The translations under genes were made by a program, and so were the position numbers. This document shows positions 1-11,754 of a stretch of 64,000 bases of DNA, in pieces. A model generated the notes under the pieces. It ran no database searches and was not told the DNA's origin. It saw only the letters and a program-made list of their open reading frames with translations. Numbering within the stretch: the first letter of the stretch is position 1; each line of letters opens with the position of its first letter. The stretch is from the NCBI RefSeq assembly GCF_000003605.2, contig NW_003133344.1:76259-140258 (forward strand), written 5' to 3'. This DNA comes from Saccoglossus kowalevskii. Taxonomy: Eukaryota > Hemichordata > Enteropneusta > Harrimaniidae.

Positions 1-2
1 AA

Positions 3-191
3 ATACCAAAGCCTTCTATTTCTATAGCGCTAAATGTGATATACAAAAAAGAATTAAAATTACAAGCAGATATAACAGCTATAGAAAAGGGGCAACAAGA
101 AGCATTGCCACCTGTATACATTTTGACTATAGGGGATGTGGTGATTTTGGCATGGCAAGGTTCTGGTTTATCTAACAGACTCTTTACATAG
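3..191 (+). other. Open coding-like fragment at the window edge
   Basis: A frame open from the window edge runs to a stop at 189-191. It reads ALPPVYILTIGDVV followed by a few more residues. The GDVV stretch faintly recalls a Tudor-type barrel, but there is too little to name a family. Its 3' part overlaps the likely end of a minus-strand LINE, so the stop may belong to that element. It could be an exon cut by the LINE or a chance frame. Confidence 0.2.
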
Positions 192-1563
192 AGGTGTTTA
201 AATTTTGTTTGACTATTGCAATAATTAATATAATTTTTGATATTACTAGTATTCCAAAGTTTGACTCCATAACATGACATACACATTGACTTGAGAGTAG
301 TTCTTCTATATTTTATACAGAAATCTAAATGTTGTCTTGTACTATGGCTGTGTACTTTATGGGTATTTGTAAAGTACTTCAAGATGTTTTCTGGGACTTT
401 TTTATGATAAACATTATACATTACAAGGCCAGACTTTTTTTTATTCCTTGTTTCTCAAGTTTTTATAAGGCAATTTGAGGAGGGCGGAAAAGAAATAAAA
501 TTAATTTATTTTTTCCATTAGATTTGTGTGATTCTCAAAGAATTGTAAGTTAGATCATTGATCGGAGCAAAGAAATGGAATAACATTTTATTCCATGTAT
601 AACCTTGTTTCTCATTTGCGCGAGACTACATGATACTGAAAATGCAGCTTGGATTTGTTATGCAGCGGGCGGCATAAAAATGAAGATATTTTTTAACATT
701 TTTTTGCAGGCGCGAGAAATTACGCTGAAATAAAATTTTATGTTTATTTCATTTTCGGCTCCTGTTCATTTGGCGGGTTCGCGAAACAAAGAATAATACA
801 AGTCTGGCCTAATTTAATACATTTAGTTTATAAAATAATGGTTTTGTATGGCCAAAGTATCCCTCTTTGGTAACAATTCTAAAAGCATTTTTTTGCAGTA
901 AAAATAAACAATTTAGAGTAGTTTTATATGTATTTCTTCAGATTTCACAACAATACACAAAATATGGCAATATAAGGGTTAAATACAGATTTTTAAGTAC
1001 AGATGAGTCTAACAGGTATTTTAATTTGTAAAGAATACCTAAGTTTTTAGCAACTTTAATCTGAATATTTTTTACATGTTCTTTCCAGTGGAATTTACAG
1101 TCCAGTTCTACACATAAGAATTTAGTATGATACACTCTTTCAATATAAACATCATTGATTGGATGGACACTGTTTACATTTGTACAATAGAAATTCATGT
1201 AGTTGGTTTTAGAAATATTTAAAGATAATTTGTTAGCCATAAACCACAAGTGTAATTTCTTCATATTCTCTAGATAAAAATGTTAGTATCATCTGCATAT
1301 AGAATAACCTTTAACAATTATGATACATTACACATATCATTTACATATAGTATAAATACAGTTGGTCCAAGAATTGAACCTTGCGGAACGCCATGACTTA
1401 TACTCATTAGATCTGAGTTAATACCATCAATACAGACCTGCTGTAACCTGTTACTAAGATAGCTACTTATCCAACATCTCGAATACCATAATTACATAAT
1501 TTTTGGACTAGGATTTTGTGATCTATAGTGTCGAACGCCTTTTTTAGGTCGATGAAAACACCA
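165..1563 (-). mobile_element. LINE reverse-transcriptase fragment (jockey/CR1 superfamily), 5' truncated, split by a MITE
   Basis: Read on the minus strand, the region encodes the C-terminal two thirds of a non-LTR reverse transcriptase. Motifs in order are FIDLKKAFDTIDHKIL (near 1510-1560), SHGVPQGSILGP (near 1370-1400), LYADDTN, the catalytic aspartates (near 1270-1300), and the thumb region WFMANKLSLNISKTNYM (938-1264). The tail continues as NAFRIVTKEGYFGHTKP down to about 811, and then resumes as VPENILKYF and YGVKLWNTSN below 426. The gap is a separate inserted element. Stops and frame changes occur in the palm and after 938, so it is dead. The 5' end stops abruptly near 1563. The clade is inferred only from motif style. 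Confidence 0.8.
426..810. mobile_element. MITE-like DNA element nested in the LINE
   Basis: The 385-bp block interrupts the LINE reading, which resumes on each side. Its ends are inverted: it starts AGGCCAGACTT at 426 and ends AGTCTGGCCT at 810. Homology between the arms continues inward for about 25 bp with a few mismatches (TTATTCCTTGTTTC against TTATTCTTTGTTTC). There is no coding capacity. No clear target-site duplication is visible, so the superfamily is unknown. It must be younger than the LINE it splits. Confidence 0.75.
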
Positions 1564-2930
1564 ACTGTATACATAGTAGAGACCATGATGGTAATTGTAT
1601 ATCTTACAACACATCGTGTAAGATATCTGGATTATCATGGAACTTTAAATCACAAACTGCACTGTCACACGCAACTTAATATTACTGTAATTGGTATAGT
1701 ACAGGTGTGATGGTTCAAATACCAAAATGGCAACAGTAACAGAAAGTATTTTGTCATCGCCGCCAGGGAAGTCTAACAGATGAGGTTTCAACTGGTACTG
1801 ATATTATTATACTCTGCAAACATCAAGTACAATAACGCAGTAAAACTCTACTACTCCAATAACTAGATACTTAAACTCCAATACAATTCAACGAGATCCC
1901 CAATCTGATCTCAGTGCTGAACAACTCCCCTATATATATACCCCCACTGTCTATAAATAGACCATTACATCAGCATACATAATGAGTCTGGTACTTACTA
2001 CAAATTTCTAGAATGTTTCATTACCTTCTATTGCCTCCTACAGTGTTCTATTACCTATTCAACCAGTTTCTAAAAATTCCACCCAGACACAGTACGGTTC
2101 TAGATCATTCTCAGTCACACGGAAGTGGTAAACAAGTCGTATGCGACATGCACACAGGTTTGTTTGGGTTGCCATGATTAATCTGTGTGGACAAAATACA
2201 AAACCAATTATCTCCACAATTACTAGTAGTATATCGTGTTACTGGGACATGAAGTTGACGATCTAACGTATGCGTTTGGTTGCCGAAGTCTAGTAGAAAA
2301 TATTGTTTATAAATGATAAAAGACGCCCAAAATTGCCGCTACTACGATTTAAGCCGACCCTGTATAACTAGTGTTATTTATAAGCATTATTTCCTGCTAG
2401 ATTTCGGCAGAGACCTTTTGTTTTTTAAGTTCTAATGATTTCGGCAACCAATCACATACTAAAATCGCCAATGATTGTTTCGTTACGACACGGAAATCTT
2501 ACAATCAAATCAATAATTCATAACGTTAATCATTTTCTAAGCTAAACTAACTGGTGAATGACATCTCAAAAAACAAGGCACGTGAATAGTTACTGAAATC
2601 GATAGCGATAACTTACGTATTTGTACTGTTCAATGTAACTTGGCATACGTCTTCCGAAAAAATACAGCAGAAAAACAAGTCCACCATTGTTCATGTGTTT
2701 GTTTGTTGTGTCGCTTCTCCTGCTCTAGAAAGTGATTTGTAACACGAGTTCTGATTGGTTGCAGATTCTACGAGACTTGAACGCGATTTGTATAGGTAGT
2801 TGGTCAGATCCTTGTGGGCTTTCACGATTACCAAAACTTAAAACAAATAACAGCAAATACATTTTTAAACAAATAGAATATATGAAAAAAATATGAATGA
2901 TATTATTTTAACAAAAAAGACAAGAGACCG
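1564..2930. other. No gene seen
   Basis: AT-rich sequence with stops in all frames. I see no recognisable motif, RNA gene or repeat. Confidence 0.5.
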
Positions 2931-2978
2931 CCAGCACAAGCGCCAACGAAGCAAAAAACTTGCCACCAAAAAAAACGC

Positions 2979-3179
2979 TTGAGGAGTGCACAATGGGGTG
3001 TGGGAGGTCAGCTGCCAATGGGTCGCCCATCCATGCAGTCAACATCAATGCGACTAATTCCAAGCCAGTTGCCTACAGCCGCAGGGTATTTTGATAGTGG
3101 TGAAGCTAGCGACAGTGTATATAACTGTATGCTCCCTGATGGATTGTTCGTACAATCAGCAGAACTCACTGATATGTAG
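2979..3179 (+). other. Short unrecognised coding-like frame
   Basis: A 66-codon frame ends GLFVQSAELTDM and is followed at once by a T-rich stretch. Composition is less AT-rich than its surroundings and the frame is rich in Ser, Pro and Met, which gives a coding flavour. I do not recognise the family. It could be the C-terminal exon of a mobile-element protein or chance. Confidence 0.2.
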
Positions 3180-3236
3180 AGAACATTTTTTTTTTTTTCA
3201 TTTCATTTTTTCCATGTCACTTGGTCCCTCCTGATT

Positions 3237-3420
3237 TTGTGGTAGCTTGTTAAAAATGATTTAATTTTTTAGCTCTATGTATTTCCCAGCATTTTTTAAA
3301 AGTCTGTCATTGATTTTTTCGTTTGTCTTTAGCGCAAGTAATTCTGATTGTTATTGTGGTAGCTTGTTAAAGGAAATAAAAAAAATGCATTATTTTTTTA
3401 CTATGTATTTTAAGTTTACG
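3237..3420 (+). repeat. Short tandem duplication, about 117-bp period
   Basis: The 18-mer TTGTGGTAGCTTGTTAAA occurs at 3237-3254 and again at 3354-3371. Each copy is followed by a T-rich stretch and CTATGTATTT. This looks like a two-copy, partly decayed tandem duplication. Confidence 0.5.
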
Positions 3421-3674
3421 TGTTTGAAATGTTAATATGGATCATTGCAGATAGGTAACACATTTACCAAAGGCCTATCTTGTCCCAGTGATTTGTACAG
3501 ATAGTCACCAAGAACTTGTGGAAATCTATAGCCAGTCACCAATTTTGTTGTTTGCTCTTACAATAGTTCCAAATACCTTGGTCATATAAATTAAGGGACA
3601 GTGGAAACATTTTTGACGGCTCTTAATAAGGTCTTGGTGACAATTTGCATCTACAACTATTTACCCCAAGATAA

Positions 3675-3865
3675 AGCCTGTAGCCCCAAATTTTAGCTGG
3701 AATTAATTTTCGCTGAATAGACTTTGGGTGTTTTGTATGGAATTTATTTTCACAAGTTGAATGTAAAATTATAGGAAAAAAAGGTATATTCGCTGGATTT
3801 TATTTTCACTGAATCATTACTTCAGCGAAAATTAATTCCAACCGAAAATAAAGTATTCTACAGTA
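3675..3865. mobile_element. Palindromic MITE
   Basis: A perfect 19-bp inverted repeat (GGAATTAATTTTCGCTGAA at 3699-3717 and its complement at 3821-3839) lies inside longer, imperfect arms. The outer arms read TGTAGCCCCAAATTTTAGC on the left and TTTCGG..TATTCTACAGTA in complement on the right. The core is AT-rich and non-coding. A foldback structure of this size is typical of MITEs. The outer borders are approximate and no target duplication could be fixed. Confidence 0.65.
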
Positions 3866-4137
3866 GTATATGGGACTGCCAGCCTACTGATGGGAGATTA
3901 CGTTGCCATTCTTTAATTGGCATCGTGTATTATTTAGCCGTTCGGGTGATTTTTTGTTTTCAAAAAGCACATTTCCTATAAACAGTATTTTAGTCAGTAA
4001 AATATTTATAAAAAAAATTGTACTTATACAAATGCTGAATGGCTTTGCCAATATATTAAAAGAAATAGTAAATTTAGTAACTTGTGTGTTAAATGCCTAG
4101 TGGCATAACAAATATAAATGGTACATGTACTTAATAA

Positions 4138-4525
4138 ATAAACAAGCAGCCTGTCGGATGAGGTAGCTCCACTGTTAACAATGCGCATTTCAATTAAAGA
4201 ACTGAAGATATTAGAAAATGAACAACATTTTCAAAGAAATCAGACTTGCTGTTTTCAACAAGAATTCGTACTTTCACTAAAAATGACAAAAATATTCATC
4301 AAAATTACATAATTGATGGTATCACAAAATGAAAAATTTGAGAGCGGTCTACATGTAGTACATGGTATACATGTATCCACGAAATCTGACTTCCGTTTTT
4401 AACAAGTCAAAAATATCACTTTTTACTAAAAATGACCAAAATATTGATCAAAATTAGATAATTGAAGATATCATCACTAAATGAACAAATCTGAGAGCAG
4501 TCTACAGGTTGTGTGACATTTTACA
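4138..4525 (+). repeat. Dispersed repeat R1, copy 1
   Basis: It starts AACAAGCAGCC and TGTCGGATGAGGTAGCTCC, then carries two related internal units containing ACTAAAAATGAC and TAATTGA.GATATCA, each ending near a CTACA motif. The same head and the same internal units recur at 22150-22855 (same strand), 11755-12160 (inverted) and 30545-30715 (inverted, partial). It is non-coding. See the finding on R1 for interpretation. Confidence 0.7.
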
Positions 4526-4548
4526 GGTCATTGTCACAAAGTCAGGAC

Positions 4549-4925
4549 TCAACGATGCTGAGCAAAATATTGTTGCAAAGCTGTCCTAGCTTGTACCCCT
4601 GTGATGTTGTTGGGTGCTTGAAGTTGCACGTTAGGCACATCCCACTCATCAGTACCATCCAATAACTGTTGGTTAAAAGGAATGCCATTCTCCTCACACA
4701 AGTTGTGCAAAATGCAGCAGGTTATAATCATTTCGTTTTAGGAGACAACGCCCTTTCAATCTGCCGAATGCATTTTCCACCACAGACCTTGCTCTGCTGA
4801 GTCTTCTGTTAAAGTACAGCTGGTCTCTGGTCAAGCGGCCATTGTCCGAATATGGCTTTATCACATTAGGAAGGAATGGGTAGGCAGGGTCTGACAAAAT
4901 AACAGGTGGTTCAGAAACCATTCCA
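4549..4925 (-). pseudogene. PIF/Harbinger (HARBI1-like) transposase, C-terminal part
   Basis: The minus strand reads SEPPVILSDPAYPFLP, then a typical Harbinger DDE block with FNRRLSRARSVVENAFGRLK, which carries the last catalytic acidic residue in VVENAFGRLKGR. It continues as LLKRNDYNLL and, one frame over, as ITCCILHNLCEENG and a C-terminus ending QQYFAQHR. The frame change lies within 4694-4731. The N-terminal half, with the helix-turn-helix and first aspartate, is absent. Upstream the frame runs straight into the Mutator-like gene on the same strand near 4925, so this is a 5'-truncated fragment joined to another element. Confidence 0.75.
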
Positions 4926-6127
4926 TATACTTAGGTCCGACTTTCTGGCCTTCACATTGAGAACATTGACGACAATGATTGGTCATGAAGAGTGCGTCTA
5001 TAACTTTGCCTGTAAATAATAATCCAGGGTTATGGAATTTTATTTATTTTGTACATTTGTATTAGTATGGCTTCGACCCCAAGTCAACTCGACCCCGAAT
5101 TAGTGTAGGTTTTGGCGGTGTCGGTGACACACTGCGTTGTCGATTTCATCCTCGTGTGCGCTATGGTTAATGGCTAGTACGTTGTTGATTTCGCTAACTT
5201 ACGTATACTAGCGCACATTGAAACAGTCGTTGTAGTCAATGTGTAAATTGTTACATCAATGTGTAAAATGTAACTTTGAGACACCTTCAAGGCAGTAAAT
5301 TGTGCATGATTTATACCGTTTACAGAAAAACGAGCAGATAACGACCCCGATGTTTAACACTAACCTGTATCGACTGATATTGCAGATACGATTCCAGTTA
5401 TCGATTTAAATCCCCGCGAGTTCCATGAACCGTCGACAGAAACCGCGATATCCACTAGATTTTCATCGGTGTCGCCACTATCGTCTATCTCCGCCAATTC
5501 TGTTTTGAGTTTTCTGATTTTATCGGCGGCATCTTGAAATTCTTGTTCTAATAACTTTTTAGTAACGTCTAAAACTCTCCGAGTGTTTTCTCTGAATGTG
5601 GTTCCAGATAGAGGCGGCGGCAATCCCATGTAACTGCTAAATTTACGCATTGCGCGACGAGCCTTTCCAATGCCACGGGCCGCGATCACCAACTTACGGT
5701 TAACATCGAAAGAATGTCCACTCTTTTTCGATGCCGGAAAAATATCTGTTGCATTTTTTATTTGTGTATTTATAGTAGAGATGACTCCCCCCAGCCATGG
5801 CGGATGTCCGTTTTTTTCTGCCAAAACGACATTCCCCTTTTTACAATGACAGCACATCAATATATCACAGTCGATTTTATTTACAGACTGCAAATCTACC
5901 CAGGATTTCCATCTCATCGTCGTCGCCTTCTTCGTCGTCTGAACTGTCAGTGTCATAATCACTCAAGACCATTTTTGCGCCGAACTTTTGTGCACACTGT
6001 CATCTTCTTCAAACCACTCTGCGGGCTGGCTATAATACGAACCGAGGTCACTTTCATTTAGATACCTTTTAACGGCGTCAGACATTTTTCGGCGGCCAGT
6101 TTTTTTCGTCTTAGAACTTCTTCCCAT
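4926..6127 (-). pseudogene. Mutator-like transposase (the family Pfam calls 'Mutator'), two exons, 3' truncated
   Basis: The coding region begins near an ATG at 6127 (MGRSSKTKKTGRRK). It changes frame near 5900-5960, and from there is open to 5365. Recognisable parts are a CxxC pair (MCCHCKKG), HSFDVNRKLVIAARGIG, a coiled stretch, and VSVDGSWNSRGFKSITG with the first catalytic aspartate. The exon ends GATACAG at 5365. A 355-nt GT-AG intron spans 5364-5010. The second exon resumes in phase as GKVIDALFMTNHCRQCSQC, matching the conserved TGKV..D....YC..C segment of the family. Homology stops near 4926, where Harbinger sequence takes over, so the C-terminal catalytic part is lost. Confidence 0.65.
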
Positions 6128-7369
6128 GATATATTATGTTGAAAAGTTTGGAATACTATAGCGTAATGTTTGTCTGTGCTTCGATCGCGTAACGGACACT
6201 GCTTATAGATTACACAGATGGATGATCAACAAATCAGTGTGCAAATTAAATCCTTTGTCTTTAGTCTGTCACTCAACATGATATGTAAATGCATGGAGGA
6301 CGTGTTTAGCCACAACTAGATTTTTTTAGAATAAACTGAAATTACGCACCAAATGCATCGCGCACAGTAAATTACACAATATAATGTTTCATAATCCGAA
6401 ATTTTTTCAAAAATGTTTTTTTTTCCTGTTTTTTCCCCTCTCGCTACCTTAAGAACTAACATACGGCTCTTTGGATAAGAGTGGAACAGCCACACACACA
6501 CACATTGTATGCTCCATAGAGTCGAAAGTCAGTTCTGGACACGTTAAAATATCAAATTAACAAATAACTGGCCTAAAATAGCTGCCAATCAGCCACATTT
6601 AACCAACTAGAGAAAAAAAACATACACACACATATATTAAAGATTGTCTTTCCATTAACTTTGAACAAGATTAGTGAAAGCATGTCTGAAAAACTGATCC
6701 ATACATATGCAGTCAGAAATTTACAACCAAGATTACTAGCACATGTACAGGAGGTTGCCCAGAAAAGCGAACATATTTTTTGTTTTCTAGTATCTTTGAA
6801 AAGTTTCTTGTTTGCGTGATTTTCCTGTTGAATATTATCAATAGAGGGCACCCTTTAACTCTTTGTTTGTACATTGAAAATGTTCTACGACAACTGTTCG
6901 CTGACCATGGTTAGTGATGTTAGTAATGTTTAACTGTTTAATTATTTAACGTATTTAGGACCACAACAAATTTCAATTTGTCTATTGTAAATTGTGAAAG
7001 CTCCTCTTTACTTAACTCAAGGTCTCAATCTTTTTGTTAGCTCTGCTGTCATCGTCCTCATCAGTGGAGCTGCTCATATAGCAACAATTGCATTTTTTTA
7101 CTAATTACATAATTTGCATAAATTGACATATTTATAGGTGTTCCACAAATATCAAGTTACAATGCTCAATACAGATGTATTTGTAATAAAATTGTATTTC
7201 ATGCCTCAAATACCCTCAGCTTCCTTTGATTTTATTGGCTAAGAAAATTCTGATAGTGTACTCATAATAATATGCACACCAGATCTAAATCTAGTAAAAA
7301 GCTGTTACAATGCCTTTCAATAACAAATTATGGTTTCTAACAGCATATTTATATGTATTTGTTTTAAAG
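6128..7369. other. No gene seen
   Basis: AT-rich sequence. A short CA microsatellite lies near 6491-6504. There are no recognisable frames. Confidence 0.5.
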
Positions 7370-7569
7370 GAATCCAGTGAAATTGGAAAATATAAGAAGT
7401 GTTCCTTCAAGGCGAGATGCTACAAAGAGTGATGTTCAGTTTTCAAACAGATCAAGATTACCACTTGTGAAAATCCTCGAATTTGCATATGATGTGCAAC
7501 ATCAAAATCCGCAAACATCTTTTATCACATTGAAGCACATAATGGAAAATATTGGTGCTTTTCAGGGAG
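7370..7569 (+). CDS. Exon-like fragment, possibly an IS1595/Merlin-type transposase
   Basis: A 66-codon frame sits between an acceptor-like TTTGTTTTAAAG and a strong donor GTAAGTAT. It contains SRLPLVKILEFAYDVQHQN, which resembles the segment after the zinc ribbon in ISXO2-like/Merlin transposases (the S.L.L..IL...Y pattern). Another frame upstream contains KKCSFKARC, which would suit the preceding ribbon strand, so a frameshift may lie near 7430. The DDE core is not present nearby. The family assignment is tentative; it may be an exon of something else. Confidence 0.3.
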
Positions 7570-9828
7570 TAAGTATAAATGCTTTATTTTATTTTCCTTC
7601 TGATATTTAAGTCCTGGCATTGCTGATTTTAGGCTTGACTAATTTATTCTGTGTGAGCGTAAATATTAGGAACATTATGTACAGATCATTAGCATGGACA
7701 CGATGTTAAAATACCTTAGCCCGTCCTAAGCGTTCACGAGTGTTTTTTAAGTAAACAATAAATCTGGCCTGTTTTTGAGACAACTAATAAACAAACTGGC
7801 GATGCAGGTATTTCTTTTCATCTAACTTGTGTCTCGTATTTACTTTTGCAATAATGTTTTAGTCTAATGAACAACTGGGAGGGGGGATGTACACAAAGTC
7901 GCGCGATAAGCACAACCATAAACCTTAGAAAGAGAGGGACAGGCAACTACCGAATTTCTTTTGTTTTAACCTTGGTCATAATCCTCCAAATAATCTCACA
8001 ATCCCATTAACAAATAAACGACCATTTGTTTATTTGCACTGTCATCAGCACTCGTGAAATCACGCAAAACGTGCGATGGTCATGAATATGCTAATTGTAT
8101 GTTAATGAGTTTTCCCACTTAGTATCGCACATTTCCAAAATGGTTTAGGCATTTCAGAATTTCGACTTTTGTAAAGAAAGTCATAAAATTTAAATACCCT
8201 AATTACTTCGAAAATGGCACGACTCGAGGAACAAATGCAATAACTTAAACAGATGTTTTATTTTTGAGAAATAAAAAAATAAAGCGATGTAAAGAAATAT
8301 AGACGAGTTCTTGCTGTCCACACGGTCATTCAGACCTTTCGGAAATTTCAGAATTATGACTTTAAAATACGCAAGTATCCTCGAAAATAGTATTATTTAA
8401 GTGAAAATACGATAATGCAAACAAGTGTGTTTATTTTCCCCAAAACAGGCGAAAATGTGGCAGTTGCAGGATAAGTATTAGTCAACCATTTGTCACCCGC
8501 ACATAAAATCAGCCAAGTAGTTATTTTATACTGATGAAAAAACAAATTGTAACTCTACATATATTAAGTGCCAGCTTGGTCATTTCTTTATAACTGTAGT
8601 AACCCTAAGTTGCACGCTGGATGTCGTGAAATATATTTTATAATCAAGTTGCCCGTGCCTCTGTTTCCAAGGTCTATGGCACAACTTGTTTCAAAAGGAA
8701 ATTGCGCATAACAGACCAAAGTTTCATATTTTCCTTGCGTTAGTGATTCTCATGGACTCGCATACATTCATAAAAGGGGTCCGGTTAACAGTGAAACAGA
8801 AAGTATAAAATTCAGTTGCACATCAAAGTAAAATAGCAGTCGAAATAAATCGCGTAAATACACGCATGTACCATAACGCGACCATACTTGGCAATATAGG
8901 CAGATATTCATTTCCTGAGAGACCTATACACAAAAGAATATGCAATAACTGACACAAATTCAATTGAAGATGAACATTTTCTATTGAATTGCCCAAAATA
9001 CAATTCGCACAAGGAAAACTTCATCCAAAAATAAAAATACACAGTTAACATGTATACTCTCAAGCAAAGGTCCTGGCATAATTATAGAACTTGTCAATTA
9101 CATTTACACAACAAACAGATTTATTTAACATTTAAATGCGTTTTTTTTATATATAATATTTTTACATGTATCTTATTTTAATTTTTTTTATTTGCTACAC
9201 CTGTCCTATGTGAACTTTTTACACAAAGGTAATAAAGTTATTATGTACAAGATCAAAACACTGCGCAACTACTATTTTGAAACAGTTATATTAATTTTGC
9301 CTCAATTTAGTTGACTGATACACTTCTTAACCTGATATTCTCATAGCCTTCTTAATGTATGATTGGCAAAATTTAATAACATAAGACCAGCTTTGTTGTA
9401 AACATGGCGACATGAACTATCCCAGAAAAATCAAATCGCTATCGAAAATGCCATGTTCCGATAAAAGTAGTTCCTTTTCTTAATTATACATTCAAGAAAA
9501 TTAATATGAGGGCAGTCTATACAGTCAAATAACTATTACTTTCCTTTAAATATAATCAATTTTGGCTAAAAATATATTATTGGGCAACTTAAAGTAAAAC
9601 TTTCTTTCCAGGTGTTCTGAACTACAGAGAATGAATGAAACGCCATCTACACTAGCCAAGGTCTAAGTTTATTCGGCCAAGCCTCGAAACAGACCTTGGC
9701 AGAACGACCATCAAATATGCGTATTCTAACAGTGCCCCCAGTAGTCAGTTGTGGCTAATCAGTGTCCAACCAGTTTGCGTGTTACAAATCTCCTTTTGGC
9801 GTTTCACTTTAAACAAAATGGCGCGCCC
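7570..9828. other. No gene seen
   Basis: Long AT-rich stretch with no recognisable frames. A 9-bp inverted repeat (CCAAGGTCT at 9656-9664, AGACCTTGG at 9691-9699) lies near its end. Confidence 0.45.
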
Positions 9829-9978
9829 ATGAATCGTGATATTTGCGATGATAACATTGCTAAAGTTTTCGGTGTTGGTGCCCTCAAGCCTCGTCAGGTA
9901 CAGGCAATCGACGCAGTGTTGTGTGGGAAGGACGTCTTCATAGCGACAAAAAACAGGAAGTGGAATTTTGTTTTATAA
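9829..9978 (+). pseudogene. RecQ-family helicase, N-terminal stub
   Basis: From the ATG at 9829 the frame reads NIAKVFGVGALKPRQVQAID followed by AVLCGKDVFIATK. This is the classic RecQ start: motif 0 with the conserved RxxQ glutamine, then the strand leading to Walker A. The Walker A (TGSG) is in a neighbouring frame because the A-run at about 9948-9953 has one extra base, and the invariant lysine is not preserved. No later helicase motifs (DEAH, RQC) follow, so this is a truncated, dead copy. In a working RecQ this domain would drive 3'-5' unwinding of DNA. An OB-fold remnant on the same strand starts 0.7 kb downstream. Confidence 0.55.
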
Positions 9979-9993
9979 TTTGGTACGTCCAAG

Positions 9994-10030
9994 CTGATTG
10001 GGCGCCTTAATTTGAGGCGCGCCCAATCAG
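9994..10030. repeat. GC-rich hairpin
   Basis: CTGATTGGGCGCC (9994-10006) pairs with GGCGCGCCCAATCAG (10016-10030), leaving a 9-nt TTAATTTGA loop and a 2-nt bulge. It stands out in AT-rich surroundings immediately after the RecQ stub. A stem of this kind can mark the end of a rolling-circle transposon, but no CTRR terminus follows. Confidence 0.6.
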
Positions 10031-10689
10031 ATCTCACTGCTTAAGATACGAAATTAGCCTATGCGATCCCGCACGGTATCGTGTCTATAAGGTCGAAGAC
10101 ACGGGACCGTTCAATTCGGAAAATGATGAAACGCACGCGAGACCAAGGATTTCCCATCCCGATACGTGTACCTTTCCATAGGGCAAAATTCGGCTATGCG
10201 TGAGCCACCACATTCAGGGATAATACAGGCCAATTGACACCTCTAGCAATAGCGATGCCAGTTGGTTTATTAGTTTCTGAGCTGCAGCTAAAGAAACATG
10301 CCTTAACACTTGGCACGACCTAAGTGTCCAAAAAACCATTGTATTCAATGTTGATAATTTGAAATATTTACTATTATATTAATACTTATTCATTTGGGTA
10401 TGCCCTACTCAATAATCAACTCGCACATACAGAGATTGTTCTGGGGAGGTGAACTAACGATGAGACTCCATTTTCTGTTAATGCACTTTCTGAATTTGCA
10501 TTGGTATAGTTTTATTACTATGCAGCTAACATTTATACCTTCCAAGTTACAGAGTAAGTATGAAACAAGCAAATAAGCATATGAAATGAATGATTCATTG
10601 AAAAAAAACGGCAAATATACCTTTTTTTCCTTATGACCACATTCAAATAATCAGCCAAAAAAATCCAACTGTAATATACAGAGTACGCA

Positions 10690-11395
10690 ATGTCAATAAT
10701 GAAAATATTATTGTTACAGGTCAATACACTGGCAAAGGTCGTATCGGAGGGAGAGACGGGCACACATATGGTTGGAGGTGGAAAATATTTAGAGAAACGG
10801 ATATTCACTGTGGCAGACCACACTGGAAGTATGCCTATGATAATTTGGGGGAGAGACATTATTGGTGTTCAGTTGAACAATACATACAAATTGTTCAATG
10901 TGTCCGTTAGACTGTTTCAAGCGGACAAAAGTCTAACTACAACTGTGGATAGCATTATGGAACCCACAGAACAAATAACTGACACTGTCAATACAACTCA
11001 AAATTGCCCAATTAAGGAAATCACTGGGACTATAGAGTTAGCTGAAGCTACATGCAAATATAATTGCTACAGCTCAATTTCGAGGTTGCTACAGTAAAGC
11101 GTACAATATGCGTACAATATATGCAATATGCGCATGAAGATAAGCAGATTACAACCGCAAATTAAAGCCAATGTCACAATAAAATGAAAGTCGAGTAAAT
11201 TACTCAAGTTAACTATGCCAGAAAATATTCTCAAAGATTTGTTGACAAACTGCGATTTAACAAACACTGGTGAAACTGAAGAGTGTCTGCTTGATGTTGC
11301 AGAAAAAAGTTTAAATCCTGAATTTTACTGTTCAATCAGTGTGACGAGAGTCCTGTGACAAGAAAGATGAAAACTCCTGATGACACAGTGAAAGT
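10690..11395 (+). pseudogene. OB-fold single-strand-DNA-binding-like protein (RPA-type), broken
   Basis: The frame 10690-11097 reads AKVVSEGETGTHMVGGGKYL, FTVADHTGSMPMIIWGRDI, NTYKLFNVSVRLFQ and SLTTT. This is the strand pattern of an RPA/SSB-type OB fold (K...V.D.TG......W...I....Y.L.N..V...). After a linker it continues EITGTIELAEATCKYNC, like the start of a C-terminal zinc ribbon. From about 11070 the reading shifts frame, with KRTIC in another frame, and coding flavour persists to 11395 (LTMPENILKDLLTNC). At least two frame breaks exist. Known proteins of this architecture bind single-stranded DNA; stand-alone copies are common in invertebrate genomes and may belong to transposons. There is no intact product here. 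Confidence 0.5.
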
Positions 11396-11754
11396 TTAAC
11401 GTTCAAACATTGTTCATCTGATTATATAGTTTATGTAGTCAGTCAGTTCACTATTTTTTTTTACTATACTATTTTAAGAAATGTCAACTATCGGGCAACA
11501 TATTTCTTGTTTGTTGCATAACTTCCATTGATGTTTTTTTAGATTAAATCCAGTTTTTGTTCAAATTTTTTAACCTATATTCATAATTGCATTACAGATT
11601 TGTTCATTATGCAACAATGTTTTTTTTTTAGTTTAGCTGTCAATTTTGTTAAGACGAGTGAATGTCCGCCAACAACTCCCATGTAAATTTTTTACTTAGA
11701 CTACTCAAAAACTAGTTCTTATTCCTTTAATACTTGACGAGGGCTGCCCAAAAT

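Noticed and set aside
5714-6061. 115-codon plus-strand frame
   Set aside because: It is antisense to the Mutator-like transposase exon.
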